Notes: a model not told the origin generated them from the letters alone. Counted from the stretch's first letter, positions 40,643-53,167 are shown. The stretch is DNA of 64,000 nucleotides from Sycon ciliatum (GCF_964019385.1 NC_088649.1:23276719-23340718), one strand, 5' to 3'. Made by a program: numbers and translations.

Positions 40643-42160
40643 TTCCTTTTCTGCTGCCGAGCTGCGAGGCCTCCTTTTACGGAATACTCGATGACAGGTG
40701 ATCTCTAAGTTTACCGGTTTCCTTCGATTCATTTGCTTATGTTCACCTTTCATTTACGGAAACGTGTGCTGATTTTATTCGGATTTAAATCCATTTTTAT
40801 CTCTTTGCCCTTGTCTACAGTGTGCGAAGAACGCGAGTTCAACTTCTTGACGGTAAGGCTTATGTTAGATGTGTTGTCGAAATACTCATATTCATTGTAC
40901 ATTGGTACGTTACAAGTAAGGCACTGGTCAGTGGCATACTATCGTTGGCAGTTCCCAATCTGGAGGGAAAGGTTCAAGTACCAATTGACCGAGTTTGAAA
41001 AATAAATTCGCATATCAGGGGAAATCTCTATTGTGGACAGGTTCAGTAACTTGTTTGTTTCATACGAAACAAGCCAATGGGTGCAGTCCCGTCTCGTGAA
41101 AATCTCGTTTGCGCGGGCCAAGTGCACGTACGCCATGACCCGATCTCACGAAGTTTCCTACCACAGTTCATTTCGCGTTCCCTGCAAGTTTCGCGTCCAA
41201 AGGTGCGAAGTTTCGCACTTCATGATGTAGAGCGAAAGTTTGTACGCATTTTCGTTTTGCAGAATCTCTCTAGTGACTCAATTGTTTCATACGAGACGAG
41301 TCAATGAGTCGGTGTGGCTTAGAATCTTTCGCTGTAGAAGAAATCTATTCGTATGTCTATTGGAGAAATAATTGTATTCACTGGTTATAAAATAGGTTAA
41401 GACAAACTCACAGAATAAATACCATCGGTCCCTTGGTGTTCGTCCTAAAGAGGTTCGACTGGATATCATTCATACTCACCAAAAGATATGTAAGATTTTA
41501 TCATTGTGGAGTGCCTTGTTTATCTCTCAGTACCTCCAACCATAGCCTTGCCCCTTTTCTCCTCAGGATCAGTGTAGTTGTTGGAACGAGGTTTTGGACT
41601 CAGCAATGTATTCGTTTACATTTTAATACATGTTTATTGTTCCTCCTTTGCTGTGTTGTTTTAGACAATCGTGAACTAACAGTTTGAAGTCATTGAACTA
41701 CTTCCAAAAGTTGTATCGACATGAACAGGATTACGATTTCAGTTTCATTATGATGCTGGATGACCTTATCACGATAACCCATGACTATAAACCATTATAA
41801 ACACAGAATCAACAAAAACATCTGCGACACGCACCTGGCGCATGGCTACATTTCTCAAATAAATCTGATTGAGGGTGGAGAAATCTGAAATATCTGAAAG
41901 GCAAGACAATTTTATGACAGAGTCATGAAATTCTGCAACAGCAACATGCACAGAATGACCTCCGTATAAAAAAAGTATCACCACCACTGGTCACATGTTT
42001 CCCCGCAGAAGAACATGCATTATGCTAGTGCCATTTTCTGCAAGAAAAGGCTTGCACATCAATGCGTATAATATTATGGTATTGATATGATGTGAAGGCC
42101 ATCATTTACATATTGATATAGGGAATTCCATTGATTGGTGACAGAAAAAACAAAAGAAAT

Positions 42161-42566
42161 TATAGCAATAAAAACTGCTTTATGGCAGTTTTCTAAAAAA
42201 GGTTATTGTGTTCTAGTCCATGGACCCCGTCTAAAAAGTAAGAAATTAACGAAATGTGATAGCTGAAAATTAAAATTTCACACAAAACCTCACAATAATC
42301 ACAACACTTGGAATGCTGCTTTCAACACTAAACCTGTACTGCACCAGCAATTGGCAACATGCATGCATAGGAAAGAGGATCACGAGGGGAAAAGGTCTTC
42401 TGCATGTAGCTTTTCATTCTGTGTGTGATTATTGTGAGGTTTTGTGTGAAATTTTAATTTTCAGCTATCACATTTCGTTAATTTCTTACTTTTTAGACGG
42501 GGTCCATGGACTAGAACACAATAACCTTTTTTAGAAAACTGCCATAAAGCAGTTTTTATTGCTATA
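42161..42566. mobile_element. fold-back MITE, family FB1, copy 2
   Basis: Same arms as 1573-2030. The centre contains GAATGCTGCTTTCAAC-type sequence not seen in the other copies. Confidence 0.75.
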
Positions 42567-42712
42567 ATTACAGTTGGAAAATCCATACGAAGTGCTTCAA
42601 AAACTTAAAAAATGAAATCCGGAGTCATTTTGGATTTCCTTTCAAGAAATAATTTCAGTGTGTTTGGTCAAAGCAAAAAGTCGAGGATAGGTAAATGATG
42701 GGTGTGTGTCCA

Positions 42713-43034
<322 letters not shown>

Positions 43035-43309
43035 GTTACCCAACGCAGCAATGATTATATGTTTTGAGTTGTGAGCACATACAATGAACTAGTACAATGT
43101 CAGTTAGCAGTTGAGTTGACCACATCTAGAGTGGCCATGTATGCATGTAGGTGCATGTGTGTGCTATCTGCCATGTTATTGTGCCAATATATAGACAAGA
43201 CACATTGCATATGACAACAGAATGATCATGTATAGCGACCTGTGAACAATTTGACCATATATAGAGAAATGACCACATACTGAGGATTGCTGGGCTACTG
43301 AGTCCTACA

Positions 43310-43802
43310 GATAAGATCGGGGTGCCTCCTCAGGTTTCCACGCTTGCCTGTGCTGAAAGCCACGCTCACACTTCAAAGTGGACTGCTTGATGGCGACATC
43401 CCTTTACACGAGTTTGGTGCTTATGCGTGTCACCAAGACCGTATGGTACAGATACGAAAGGCCAGACAAACAAATATTCACTGTCGGTGTAGGACAAATG
43501 TCCCCGGGTTGTTCATTCTACAAGTGGACATAATGAATGATATATTCTCGCCTTTCATACCGTGAAAATAGAGACTCTGTCCCTGTGTCGCATCAAGTTG
43601 ATTGTTCGCACCTACATGTACATGGGTATATGCTATCATCCTCATTATCTCTTAATTTGCTTTCGTATATTAGTTCAATTGTGTTGTAATTAATGTCCTT
43701 TAGTGCAGGGTAGCTACAAAGTATCAGTGAAGATCTAGTCAGTGTGAAGTGAAACATATAAGCTGTTCACTACTCAGTCTCACTGCTGCTCCTTCTATTC
43801 AG
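43310..43802. repeat. upstream flank of kelch copy E
   Basis: It matches 36575-37050. No gene is seen. Confidence 0.55.
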
Positions 43803-45066
43803 CCAGCCATATATGTTCGTGTGTGGAGTAACCCCTTCCAAATGTGCGTGGAAACGGAACATCCGTGGATCATGAGTGCTAGATACATAGTTGACTCGAC
43901 GATCTGCACATTGGGTGGTTGTCCTTGGATTAATCCGGAGGGAATTCTTCAGTGCATAAATATACCACCTTTGAAGCCTCGTTGTCCACATGATCCAGAC
44001 TTCAAAATGACTTCAAATCAGTGCAAATCAAATATCAGCCAGCATGGTTATTGACCGATCTTAACCCGCTCCAAGTACGTTGTGGCGCAGCTGCTGCAGT
44101 TGGTAATGACATTTTCTACTTCGGAGGACGTCATGGACCATTTGGAAACCGGACCTTCCATAATACCGGCGCCCATCTGAATCCAAGTACGCGGACCGTT
44201 TCCCAGGTGAACATCCTCGGCAGTTCGCCGACACCGAAGGCGAACGTTGGTATGTGTTCCAATGTGAAATTGAAGGAGTGCTATGTGTTTGTTGGAGTTG
44301 GGGAGCGTCCCTCGCAAACTGAGGGCGTTCAAACCCCAGCGTCTTACCTGGAAATGATAACGGGGATATATGTAAACAACGCAGTACATGTGCTGAACAC
44401 AAGAGTTTATGCCAGTACTGGAAGTTGTACATGGCGAGAGATGCTGTACACTGGTGACGCACCAGACCCTAGATATGGCTCTGCGTCCACCAATCGCGAC
44501 AACTTCGCATTCGTCTTTAGTGGAGCTTGCAATTCCACTTTGGAATTAAAAAAAGATTTTTATCGATGAAATTTGCAATCGGCGGAGTGGAGTGGTGCTT
44601 TGCCAGTGACCGGAGAACTGCCTCCAGAGCGATGCTATGCTTCTTTGGCCCCGAGCTCGACGTCCTTACTGGTTCTCTGTGGTGGTTTCTGGCACAATGG
44701 AACGAACCTGAGTTACCGCAATGACCATTTCATCTTTCATACTGACTTACTATGCTGGTATGGCGTGAACACGTCACACATCCAGCCACCATTGGAAACA
44801 CGGTGTGGACATTACTCATGCCAGGATCTCATGGTTAACGTGTATATTGTAGGAGGTTACAAGTCGATCCACAATCACAAACTAGCAACGATGGTCATCA
44901 GAGCACGTACGGAACCGCCGTCCTTACAGAATCTTGCTTTGCAGGTGTATGCCGGCATAGCGACTTCAGAAGACGTGGAAAGCTTGAGAGTCCTGTTTTG
45001 CAGCGTTTTGTGTAAGATTCGAACGCAGCCATGCAGTAGCTGCAATCCCCTCACGCCTGGAAGTAG
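43803..45066 (+). pseudogene. kelch-repeat gene copy E, broken
   Basis: The usual ATG is mutated (CCATATATGTT where B has CCATGTCTGTT). A single-base deletion near 43999, in the DPDPEND region, shifts the frame. A TGA replaces a leucine codon at 44567-44569 (LHRLNL in copy B). A further one-base loss near 45050 alters the last codons before the usual TAG. All six blades can still be traced, including YFGG-, VFVGVGE-, VFSGA-, CGGF- and VGGY-type motifs, some with the glycines already lost. The accumulation of four kinds of lesion indicates an older inactivation than in copy C. Confidence 0.85.
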
Positions 45067-45182
45067 TCATGGTATTGAATGATGTATACATTTTGCCTAT
45101 TCCACTGCTAGGAACGCTGCTGGGGGTTCGTCGGCCTAGCTTTCTAAACAAATCTGACTTTTCTTTCACTCACTCACCTACT

Positions 45183-46010
45183 ACAGCAGGATCTCGCCAG
45201 CTGCCAGCATTGGGCACAGAAAATACAATGAGAGAATTTGCCATGTCATGGCAAATTATTTCCTGAAAAAAACCTTCATTTTGTCCAACTACAGCATTCC
45301 TGACTCCTCCTCTGTGTCCATGAACAACGTTTTAATCGGATCTGGGCGCTCTGCTAAGCATCTCGGTGTAGAGCTCAGTGATGGTTTGAAGTTCCACGAC
45401 TACTTCCACACCATCTCCAGGAAGTTCCAGCAACGTGTTAATCTGTTATGCTTTATGGGCTGCCATTTACCATCATCATACATTGCTCTCCTGCATAAGT
45501 CTTACGTACGTCCGGCAATTGAGTATGTCATTCCTTTCTGATCCCTTAGGATCACATCCGCTCAGTTAGAGTCCCTTGATGTACTCCAGGCTAAGGTTTG
45601 CCGGCGACTCCTGAGGTCTGCGAAAATAGACTTTGACAACTTTGAATCAAAATCTAATTTGAATAGATTGTGTCACTTGGAATCCTTGGAATCCCGGCAA
45701 TTTCGCCGTATCTTCATTTCTCCGGTTGTTTTGTTTAGTACATCAATTCTACCCAGACTATCTCTCTCGCTTTGCGATTACCATCTCACGTAGTGCCCGT
45801 AGGCCCAAAAAGCTCATTTTTAACTCACATCGCCAAATTTTCTCATGTCTCTTCCTACAGAAAACTGGTACACTTTGCAATTGTCTCCCACCCCGATTGA
45901 CAACTTCAGATTCCCTAACAGAATTAAAGCGTCATTTACGTATTTACATTGCAAAGTATCAGTTCGACTGCACTGGTATCCCTTTGATGTGCAATCATTG
46001 ATTTACATCT
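45183..46010 (+). pseudogene. LINE C-terminal fragment (CR1/Jockey-like)
   Basis: After a break in the kelch flank, the translation gives SGRSAKHLGVELSDGLKF, HKSYVRPAIEYVIPF, then (past a stop) SLRITSAQLESLDVLQAKV and CRRLLR, the region that follows the polymerase in CR1/Jockey-type LINEs. Frameshifts follow. The catalytic boxes are absent, so it is 5' truncated, as usual for LINE insertions. Confidence 0.7.
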
Positions 46011-46184
46011 ACACTTCTTGTTCATTCACTGTATTTTTTGTACAGAATCTCTCTTTTTCCGAACTCATTTTGCACATTTTCTCTTTTCCCAACTCCAATG
46101 TTCAATGTATATACACAAATAGGAGATCCCCCAGATAGGCGTCAGCCTTTCGGTAATCCTGAAACGAGAGAGCTTGGAAGCTCA

Positions 46185-47510
46185 GGGCCCTACGCTATGC
46201 CTTGATGACCTAGACAAAAAAAGCATAGAGATGTTATGAACTTTTATAAATTTCTCCTTTTTTTAAGGGGGCAGCCTACCCATAAATTTCATATGGCATT
46301 CAATTGACCGTACCTTTGGTGTTTCTCAATGGATTTGAGTGAAATTTTGACCACACACTCCTGCCACTATGCTGGCCCTCAGGACATGATTTACAAGTTC
46401 TTGCGCCTCACTGACAGGCTTTCCAGGCCGGAAAAACTCAAATTTCCGGCATAGTGCCACGGTGTGCGAGCCACCCAGGAGCCAAACAAATGCATTTACA
46501 ATTTTTTCACATTTTCGTGCTCATTCTGTTCGTGCGCGGGACTCAAACCTAGTACAAGTCCAGAAGCAGCCATAGGTGATGGGGTAGGGCCCCTCAACGA
46601 GGCCCTGGAATCTGTCACAACGGAACGAGTGGGCGTTCTCTCACACACTCCCACAGACCCAAGTCAATTTTTGAATTTTTTTAGGTTTAGGGTGTGCTAC
46701 GAGGTCGTACCTTTGATACAACATCCAGTGCTGGGACCTCCACAGCAAGCCATTTCCACAGCGCTGCACACCAAATCCAGGATACCCTCAGAAACCGGCA
46801 AAGACTTCCACTCACGTTTCACGACTGCCTAGTACTGAATCCTACCTGACTTCTTGACACGACTCAAACTTGCCAAAGTCACTAAATCAACGTCAACTAC
46901 AATAATCAAGCCACATATCTGCAACGTCACGAGGGTGCTGGCAATAGTCCTGCTGCACGGCGGCGGGCGAAGCCCGCCGCCGTGCAGCCCAATACGTGGC
47001 TCAAAAACCTGATTTTTTGGACTTGGAGCAAAATTCTGCACACTTTCACGTGTTTCCATGATACGACAAGTTGCGCACGGTCTGCTCACATTCAAATACA
47101 GTGCTGCCAACAAATGACAGCGTGCAACAAAAAAATCTTTCCTTGCAAGGGCACATTTTCGGCCATAACTCTTGAACGGCCGGTCAGATCGGGACACAAT
47201 TTTCAGAGAATTTGCAGCTATTCACGCTCTTTCAACTGACGTAGCACTCAATATGAATTTACAAATTCGATTTTTCAGCGAATTTTTGGATAGTCTGCCA
47301 CCTTAAGACATAACCTGGGATTCGAACCCACACTATCGCCCTGCAGGCATCCCCGATACACTTCGCATACATACTAATTCTTCCAAGTTGCTTCACGTTA
47401 TGATCTTGCATTTGAAAGCCCTATTTGAATATGCATTGTGGCCAGCCGTCTTTGATGGTGCGGTACGGGACAGGTACGGGACAGATACGGTCGAGGATAA
47501 TACGACACCG
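46185..47510 (-). mobile_element. SINE-like element, copy 1, split by a TTAA MITE
   Basis: Reverse-complemented, a B-box GGGTTCGAATCCC lies at about 47314-47326. The segment CCTTGATGACCTAG at 46196 pairs this copy with the intact neighbour at 47515-47770. In the neighbour, the T-rich stretch runs directly into GCATAACCTGGG. Here a 1-kb TTAA element sits between them. Confidence 0.55.
46267..47302. mobile_element. TTAA-flanked non-autonomous transposon (Kolobok-like or piggyBac-like)
   Basis: TTAA on both sides (46263-46266, 47303-47306). Ends GGGGGCAGCCTACCC and, reverse-complemented, GGTGGCAGACTATCC. It contains a GGCGGGC/GCCCGCC hairpin near 46960-46982. No transposase. The G-rich termini argue against a typical piggyBac. 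Confidence 0.7.
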
Positions 47511-47514
47511 TCTA

Positions 47515-47770
47515 CCGCCTTGATGACCTAGGCAAAACATGCATAAGGATGTTATAATTTTTTCAATTCGTCTATTTTTTTAGGCATAACCTGGGATTCG
47601 AACCAGCGCTATCGCCCTACATGCATTCCCCCATACACTTCGCATTCATACTCATTCTTCCAAGTTGCTTCACGTTATGATCTTGCGTTTGAAAGCCCTA
47701 TTTGAATATTGCGGCCAGCTGTATGTGCATGTGGCCAGCTGTGTTTGATGGTACGGTACGGGACAGATAC
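47515..47770 (-). mobile_element. SINE-like element, copy 2
   Basis: It has the same layout as copy 1 but uninterrupted. On the minus strand the B-box-like GGTTCGAATCCC (about 47591-47602) lies near the end. Both copies contain ATACGG/GTACGGGACAG motifs at the other end. Confidence 0.55.
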
Positions 47771-47922
47771 GGGATAGCGCCAGGCGTGACACAAACACAC
47801 AAACAAACAAACACACAAATACCAAATTAAAGCTGTGTGGACCCTGGCTAGCGCCAAACGTTACTGAAGTAACGTCTTCTGCATAGCTATGGGAATAAAG
47901 AGTATTATTATTATTACTCACT

Positions 47923-48211
47923 AGAGAGGTTCTGCAAAACGAAAATTCGAACGAAGTTTCACGACAGTCTTTGCGAAAGTGTGTACGAATTTTCGCACGA
48001 ACTTTGCGTTCTGCACATTTTCGTAGTTTGCAGGCACCAAGTGCACGTAGATCTACGCCACGACCCAATCTCACGAAACTACTTCCCATGAAAGTTCATT
48101 TCGCGTTCCCTGCAAGTTTCGCGTCCAAAGTTGCGAATGTTCGTGCGAAGTTTCGCACTTCATGACGTAGAGCGAAAGTTTGTACACATTTTCGTTCTGC
48201 AGAACCTCTCT
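47923..48211. mobile_element. MITE with AGAGAGGT termini, copy 3
   Basis: AGAGAGGTTCTGC and GCAGAACCTCTCT ends, with ACT duplicated on both sides. The interior is close to the reverse complement of 2923-3207. Confidence 0.8.
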
Positions 48212-48936
48212 ACTAACTCCACTCCAACGCACGTGCTAACGTAGCTCTCTACCTCTTTTCCTCCCTCTTGCTACCTCTCTAGAACCCACACACAATCTCT
48301 TTTCTCTCCCCAGGGTACACGATTGACGCTTTGCTCACGAGTTCACTGGTCGAGAGAGTTAACTTTTCCTCACCTGAATGGCTTTTATATCACCTACATG
48401 CCCTTTGTAGTCGATTGTGTTCGTTGTTTTGGTTCTTTTTGTTCTCTTACGTTCTATATACATGTAGGTATGTGTACTTTCACAGAAAATAACTTTGCTT
48501 TGGGTTTTGAAAGCATTGAGGCTTGGAATGACCTGATTACACATTCTCCGATGGACGTGTATGTAATAGAATAATAATAAGCGGCGCGGAGACAATAACA
48601 TTAATATGGCAATAACCAGAATCCGCGACGCGGACATTGGACGTAGTCATGTCCGAAAAAATGGATAAAAAAGTTTCCGAACACGTTTTGTAGACATTAA
48701 TCAGGGAGAATACGTCTAACTAATGAAATCTAGCAATAAACAACGATATATACGTGGCAGAGTACGAAAAGCAGTATGTGAAAGAAAATAGGAGAAAAAA
48801 GGTGAAGTGTGAAATACAAGAGAAGTGTGAACTAATAACAGAGGTGGGCAGGTGAGATATAATAACAATGTGAGACTCAAAGAGGGTGAAGTGTAAGCAG
48901 TACGCGCATGGGTATGTGGGTGGGTGTATGTGTGCG
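48212..48936. repeat. kelch-unit downstream flank, then spacer
   Basis: 48212-48575 continues the flank that was interrupted at 45180 (TAACTCCACTCCAACGCACG). 48576-48936 shows no recognisable feature apart from a short GT-rich piece. Confidence 0.5.
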
Positions 48937-49081
48937 TGAATGGGGTGAACATTGCTCATGCCAAGATCTCATTGGTGACGTCTGTATTGTAGACGGTCGC
49001 AAGTCGGTCGACGCTAACAATCAAGCAACGACGATCGTCAGAGTGCGTGCGGAACCGCTGTCCTTACAGAATCTTGCTTAT
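48937..49081 (+). pseudogene. kelch gene fragment F
   Basis: Sequence from the sixth blade (the CQDLMGDVYIVGG region, here altered) to SLQNLA, collinear with copy B 20868-20992. It lacks everything upstream and stops abruptly at the fold-back element at 49082. Its bases are closest to the tail of copy C (AACAATCAAGCAACG). Confidence 0.75.
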
Positions 49082-49295
49082 ACACCAGTCATAAAAACGT
49101 CGGCTTCGCCTCGGTTTTCATACTGGTGTATATATATAGAATAAACACCGATGTCGTAGTGTTTATGGGAATATACACACTGCTATAAAAACCGAGCTCG
49201 GCCTCTGTATAGAGAAACCGAGTCTGACGCGAACTGTGAAAATTATAAAAACCGAGGCGTAGCCGAGGGTTTTATAGACAGTGTTTATATTCCCA
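49082..49295. repeat. two small inverted repeats
   Basis: ATACACCAGT and ACTGGTGTAT pair across 49080-49132. TGGGAATATAC at about 49167 and TATATTCCCA at about 49286-49295 form a second fold-back, with TATAAAAACCGAG arms. They are probably small MITEs. A piggyBac element starts in the adjacent TTAA. Confidence 0.55.
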
Positions 49296-49299
49296 TTAA

Positions 49300-52219
49300 C
49301 CTTAATCAGGCCAATGTTCCCAAAAGGGAACATGTTTTTCTTCTTTGTATTTGAGGTAGTAATTTTTCGTTTTTCTGCACTATTTTTGTTTCTATGCATA
49401 ACTGGAAGCTTGCTGATCATGAATAACAAAGTACTTGGTGGGTTTCAGAATTTTTCAAATTCCTCAATATTAGACCAAATGGCGGTAATTCTTGGTATTC
49501 GTATGAACGTTAGAAATGTTCACTATTGATGTGGAAAACAGCTTTTTTCAGGGCAAACCCTATATGAGATGTGATCCCCGGTCCTTTGGCAATACAACTG
49601 GCCTAAAAAATCAAGAGAAATTTGGTAATATTACATAAACACCCTGCGTCTTTCTTTGATGTTCCCAAAAGGGAACGTTGGCCGGATTCGATACCCAAAT
49701 GTACCCTATTATGGTAAGTTCTCTGGAATCAAGCCATGCCCACATATCCCTTGTCTGAAGTATTCAGGAAGGTGAATATAACCGGAATGGAGACTTTTCA
49801 AGTTTATATGGTGCCTTGAAAATCTCCATGGCAACCATAATTTTGTCGAACGGCTATTTAGCAATGCGTGGAATGACCCGAGGAGTCGCCTCCAAGGGGG
49901 TTGATTCGGCACCGATCGATACAAAGTCCCTAAGTTATTTTGTTTTGTCTTTTTCGAAACTAGAACCACTCGTTCAATAGACGTTACAAATTACAGAGGC
50001 TTCATGCATTCATCCTGATCCGTTGCTGCTTTTCCCGCGCGCGGTTGAATTTTTGTCAAAAAATAGCGTATTATTTGTAGTAAGGTATGGCTGATGGAGC
50101 TTTCTACGGGAGGAGAGTCCTTCCTAAAAGGACATCCAGAATAGTTACACTGCTGGAAGCTGAGGAAGCTGTTGAGAACTCAGATCAACCTGAGAACCTG
50201 GTCATTTTGCCGCTGAGCACTGGTGACGCAAATGTCGATAGCGATGTTGAGGACGGGCGTGATGATTTACTGGATGACGACCATATCATGGAACCTGCAG
50301 GAGAGATGGAGCTAGATGAGTACGAGTCTGAGGATGAAGATTATGAAGTTCATGGGTCTGATGATAGCGAGGATGAGGGTAGTGGTGAGCCTGCGGCAAA
50401 GCGGACACCCGCGGGTGCGACACGCTGGATGAAGAGGACTGCTTTCGACACCATCCTTCCTGAAATGGAACTGCCCTCATTTATTGACGATCATCCTGAA
50501 CTTATAACGGCGTCGCCTATGGATCTCTGGCGGGGAATATACACACCTGCACTGATCGAGAAGATTGTAGATCAATCATTACTGTATGCAGCACGGGAAA
50601 AAAACAACGACAGCTTCGGCTTGGAGGCAGTAGATCTGGAGAGATTTCTAGGAATCCTTCTTCTTTCTGGTTACCACACTTTGCCAACTGAGAGCGACTA
50701 TTGGTCAACGCAACCAGACCTCGGAGTACCACTTGTACAAACAGCGATGAGCCGTAACCGATTCCGATCGATCAAACAATACCTTCACTTTGTGGACAAC
50801 CAAGCTCTACAAGAAGGAAATAAAATGGCAAAGGTGGCTCCGCTATATGATAGCCTCAACGAGCAGCTGGTAAAGTGGAACATCTTCCATCCTCTGCTGA
50901 GTATCGACGAGTCGATGGTCCCATATTTTGGCAAACACAGTGCGAAGATGTTCATAAAGGGGAAGCCCATCCGGTTCGGCTACAAAATTTGGTGTTTATG
51001 TGGAAGTGATGGATTCCCGTACCACTTGCAAATTTACACCGGTCGCCAGGAAGGCAGGCCAGTGAGTCCACTGGGCCTGAGAGTGGTTGGCGACATGGTC
51101 GATGTAATTCGAGTCCACTCCGACACCCGCTGCCACGAGTTATTCTTCGACAATTTCTTCACCAGCTACAGCCTTTTGGAAATCCTGGCCGAGAAAAACA
51201 TGCGTGCAGTCGGTACTGTTCGGGACAACCGCACTGGAGGTGCTAACCAGCGTTTGGTCTCAACAAAAGAGCTCAAGAAGAAGGCCCGAGGCACATTTGA
51301 TTACCGCTGCAACGGAACCGTGTTCATCTGCAAGTGGAATGACAATTCTGTCGTGAATGCCGCCAGCAACTATGCCACACACGAGCCCCTTGCAACTGTG
51401 AAAAGGAGGGTGAAGAATGTGTCTAACACCACTGTCACCCAGCCACATCTCATCCAACTCTATAACAAGGGAATGGGCGGTGTGGATCTTTTCGATCGGC
51501 TCCTGGGTTCTTATCGCCCACGCATCTCCGGCAAGAAGTGGTACTGGGCATTATTTGTCAACCACCTGAATGCGACCGTTGTAGCTGCTTGGCGTCTGCA
51601 CTGCAAGGTTCACGAGAAGCCTATGTCCCACATCGAGTTTCGTCGTGAGATCACCGTCAGTTTGTTGAAAACCGACCTTCGCCCCGAACCACGAGTATCC
51701 GGACTTCCGGTGGATGTGAGATATGATGGCGTCGGACACACAAGAGAGTCGACAACCCAAGGTCGTTGTAAGGTTTGCAAGCGAAACACGAGATGCAAAT
51801 GCTCCAAGTGTGGTGTTCGGCTGCATTTCGATCATGGTGCCAACTGCAACGAGTTGTATCACACACGCTAGGTCGAGATCCGCAGCCATGATCCGCCAAG
51901 TAGCATCTATGGGCACTCCGTGAAGACAATCTCATGATTTCTATCTTCACTACTATTGTTTTATGTTTGCATTGCTCCACAAAAGCTTTCGCAGCAAAAT
52001 AATTCATTTTAATCTGCCGTATAAACCTCGCATAAAAATCAGGGTGATTTTGGTACCCGATCCGGCCAACGTTCCCTTTTGGGAACATATACATATTTCC
52101 ATAACGCCTTGTCATATTTAGATCAAACTTATAGACATTCTTAATTGGTTCAATACAGTCCAAGATAACCAAAAAAAGTTCTGACAATTGAATGATTTCT
52201 GGTGTTGGCCAAATTAAGG
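49300..52219 (+). mobile_element. complete piggyBac-type transposon
   Basis: TTAA target copies at 49296-49299 and 52220-52223. Ends CCTTAATCAGGCCAATG and, reverse-complemented, CCTTAATTTGGCCAACACC. Inner inverted repeats around GGGAACGTTGGCCGGAT lie at about 49672-49688 and 52058-52078, with the palindrome GTTCCCAAAAGGGAAC on both sides. One intact transposase gene lies between. This is a structurally autonomous element of 2.9 kb. Confidence 0.9.
50087..51871 (+). CDS. piggyBac transposase
   Basis: A 594-residue open frame; the ATG has purines at -3 and +4. Residues 1-115 are acidic and disordered-looking (runs of DDH, ESEDED, DDSEDEG), as in piggyBac N-termini. The DDE core follows, with aspartates at about D274 (SIDESMVPYFG), D355 (LFFDNFFTSY) and D467 (KGMGGVDLFD). 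The C-terminus (about 560-594) is a cysteine-rich zinc-binding domain (RCKVCKRNTRCKCSKCG, then H and C residues) that recognises terminal repeats. Length matches the family. The enzyme excises and inserts its element at TTAA without leaving a footprint. No stop or frameshift is present, so it may be active. It is also possible that such a copy is being co-opted, but its intact termini argue for a mobile element. Confidence 0.93.
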   Translation: MADGAFYGRRVLPKRTSRIVTLLEAEEAVENSDQPENLVILPLSTGDANVDSDVEDGRDDLLDDDHIMEPAGEMELDEYESEDEDYEVHGSDDSEDEGSGEPAAKRTPAGATRWMKRTAFDTILPEMELPSFIDDHPELITASPMDLWRGIYTPALIEKIVDQSLLYAAREKNNDSFGLEAVDLERFLGILLLSGYHTLPTESDYWSTQPDLGVPLVQTAMSRNRFRSIKQYLHFVDNQALQEGNKMAKVAPLYDSLNEQLVKWNIFHPLLSIDESMVPYFGKHSAKMFIKGKPIRFGYKIWCLCGSDGFPYHLQIYTGRQEGRPVSPLGLRVVGDMVDVIRVHSDTRCHELFFDNFFTSYSLLEILAEKNMRAVGTVRDNRTGGANQRLVSTKELKKKARGTFDYRCNGTVFICKWNDNSVVNAASNYATHEPLATVKRRVKNVSNTTVTQPHLIQLYNKGMGGVDLFDRLLGSYRPRISGKKWYWALFVNHLNATVVAAWRLHCKVHEKPMSHIEFRREITVSLLKTDLRPEPRVSGLPVDVRYDGVGHTRESTTQGRCKVCKRNTRCKCSKCGVRLHFDHGANCNELYHTR

Positions 52220-52327
52220 TTAACACAAGACAGAGGTGTTTTTTCTATTTATACCTAGCTTCGTTTTTGGCCTGAAATACTGGTCGGAAATAGCTATTTT
52301 AGTATCCCAGTACACTATAGTATACTA

Positions 52328-52894
52328 CAGTCAAACTTCGTTAGTACGAACACTGATAAGGCGAACTTTCCATTAGTACGAACTGAGGCCAATCCTATGG
52401 TTGGCCAGGCATCAAGTCAAGTCAAAATTATTCGTTTATGATGAACTTCTGTACAGCGAACTTTCGCGAAGACAAACTATTTTCAAGTGTGATTTGAACA
52501 AAGTCGGTGTGGTCATGTACTTGTAGTACGAACTTTCGGTCCACGAGCGTGCGCGTACGCTGGCTGCCTTTTTCTTCTTCTTTTTTTCAATAGTCGAGGT
52601 CATATTGTACGTACAGTGCAAATTGTTTTCAAGCGTGTTTTGAACAAATCAATCAGTGCGTTGTACGAACTTTCGACACAGTCGTGATTCATTGGACTTT
52701 GTCATTGTACTTACCTGTTTCTGGCTTATGCTAAGAATAACATGCTTCCCATGTACCACAGCATGCACCTTCACGTAAATACAATCCATCTGATATGTAT
52801 ATCGTTTTTTTGTCAGATCTGGATAAGAAGAACTCTCGATAAGACAAACAAATTTGTTCGGTCCCTTGAAGTTCGTCCTAATGAGGTTTGACTG
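52328..52894. mobile_element. pogo/Tigger-like MITE
   Basis: Ends CAGTCAAACTTCGTTAG and CTAATGAGGTTTGACTG, flanked by TA on both sides (52326-52327, 52895-52896). The CAGT termini and TA target fit pogo/Tigger elements. Non-coding. Half-copies of the same terminus lie at about 2763, 41450 and 55030. Confidence 0.8.
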
Positions 52895-52954
52895 TATTAT
52901 TATGTAGGCAGCATTGCGTGTTATAGACTTAAGATCAATCTTTCAACCAACTTC

Positions 52955-53035
52955 AGCATCAGCACGCTGGTGGCTGGGTGGTCAAGATAGGTACTTGGGA
53001 ATATCATAGTTGCAGGTTCGATTCCTGCTCAAACT
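52955..53035 (+). tRNA. tRNA-like sequence, pseudogene or SINE head
   Basis: TGGCTGGGTGGTCAAG resembles an A-box and GGTTCGATTCC is a perfect B-box with suitable spacing. Acceptor and anticodon stems do not pair convincingly, so this is probably a tRNA-derived SINE head or dead tRNA rather than a working gene. Confidence 0.4.
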
Positions 53036-53167
53036 TCTTTATTCTCTTCAATATTTTTTTCTTTTACAATTGAAGAGAAAATTTTAAGTCACTTGAAAAT
53101 TGAAAAGTTACAACCTCTACTAAAGTGGGTAATGTAGCAAAGTATATTGCAAAGTATAATATATTAT

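Larger units (their letters stand above)
40132..42566 (-). repeat. inverted duplication, arm R2
   Basis: Read in reverse, this segment follows the same order as 53168-56412: FB1 fold-back, the 2-kb block also seen at 2031-2922, then a terminal fold-back at 40132-40642. The partner arm has an extra 830-bp retroposon. The block seems to be a composite of nested DNA transposons that moved or was duplicated as a whole. Confidence 0.65.
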
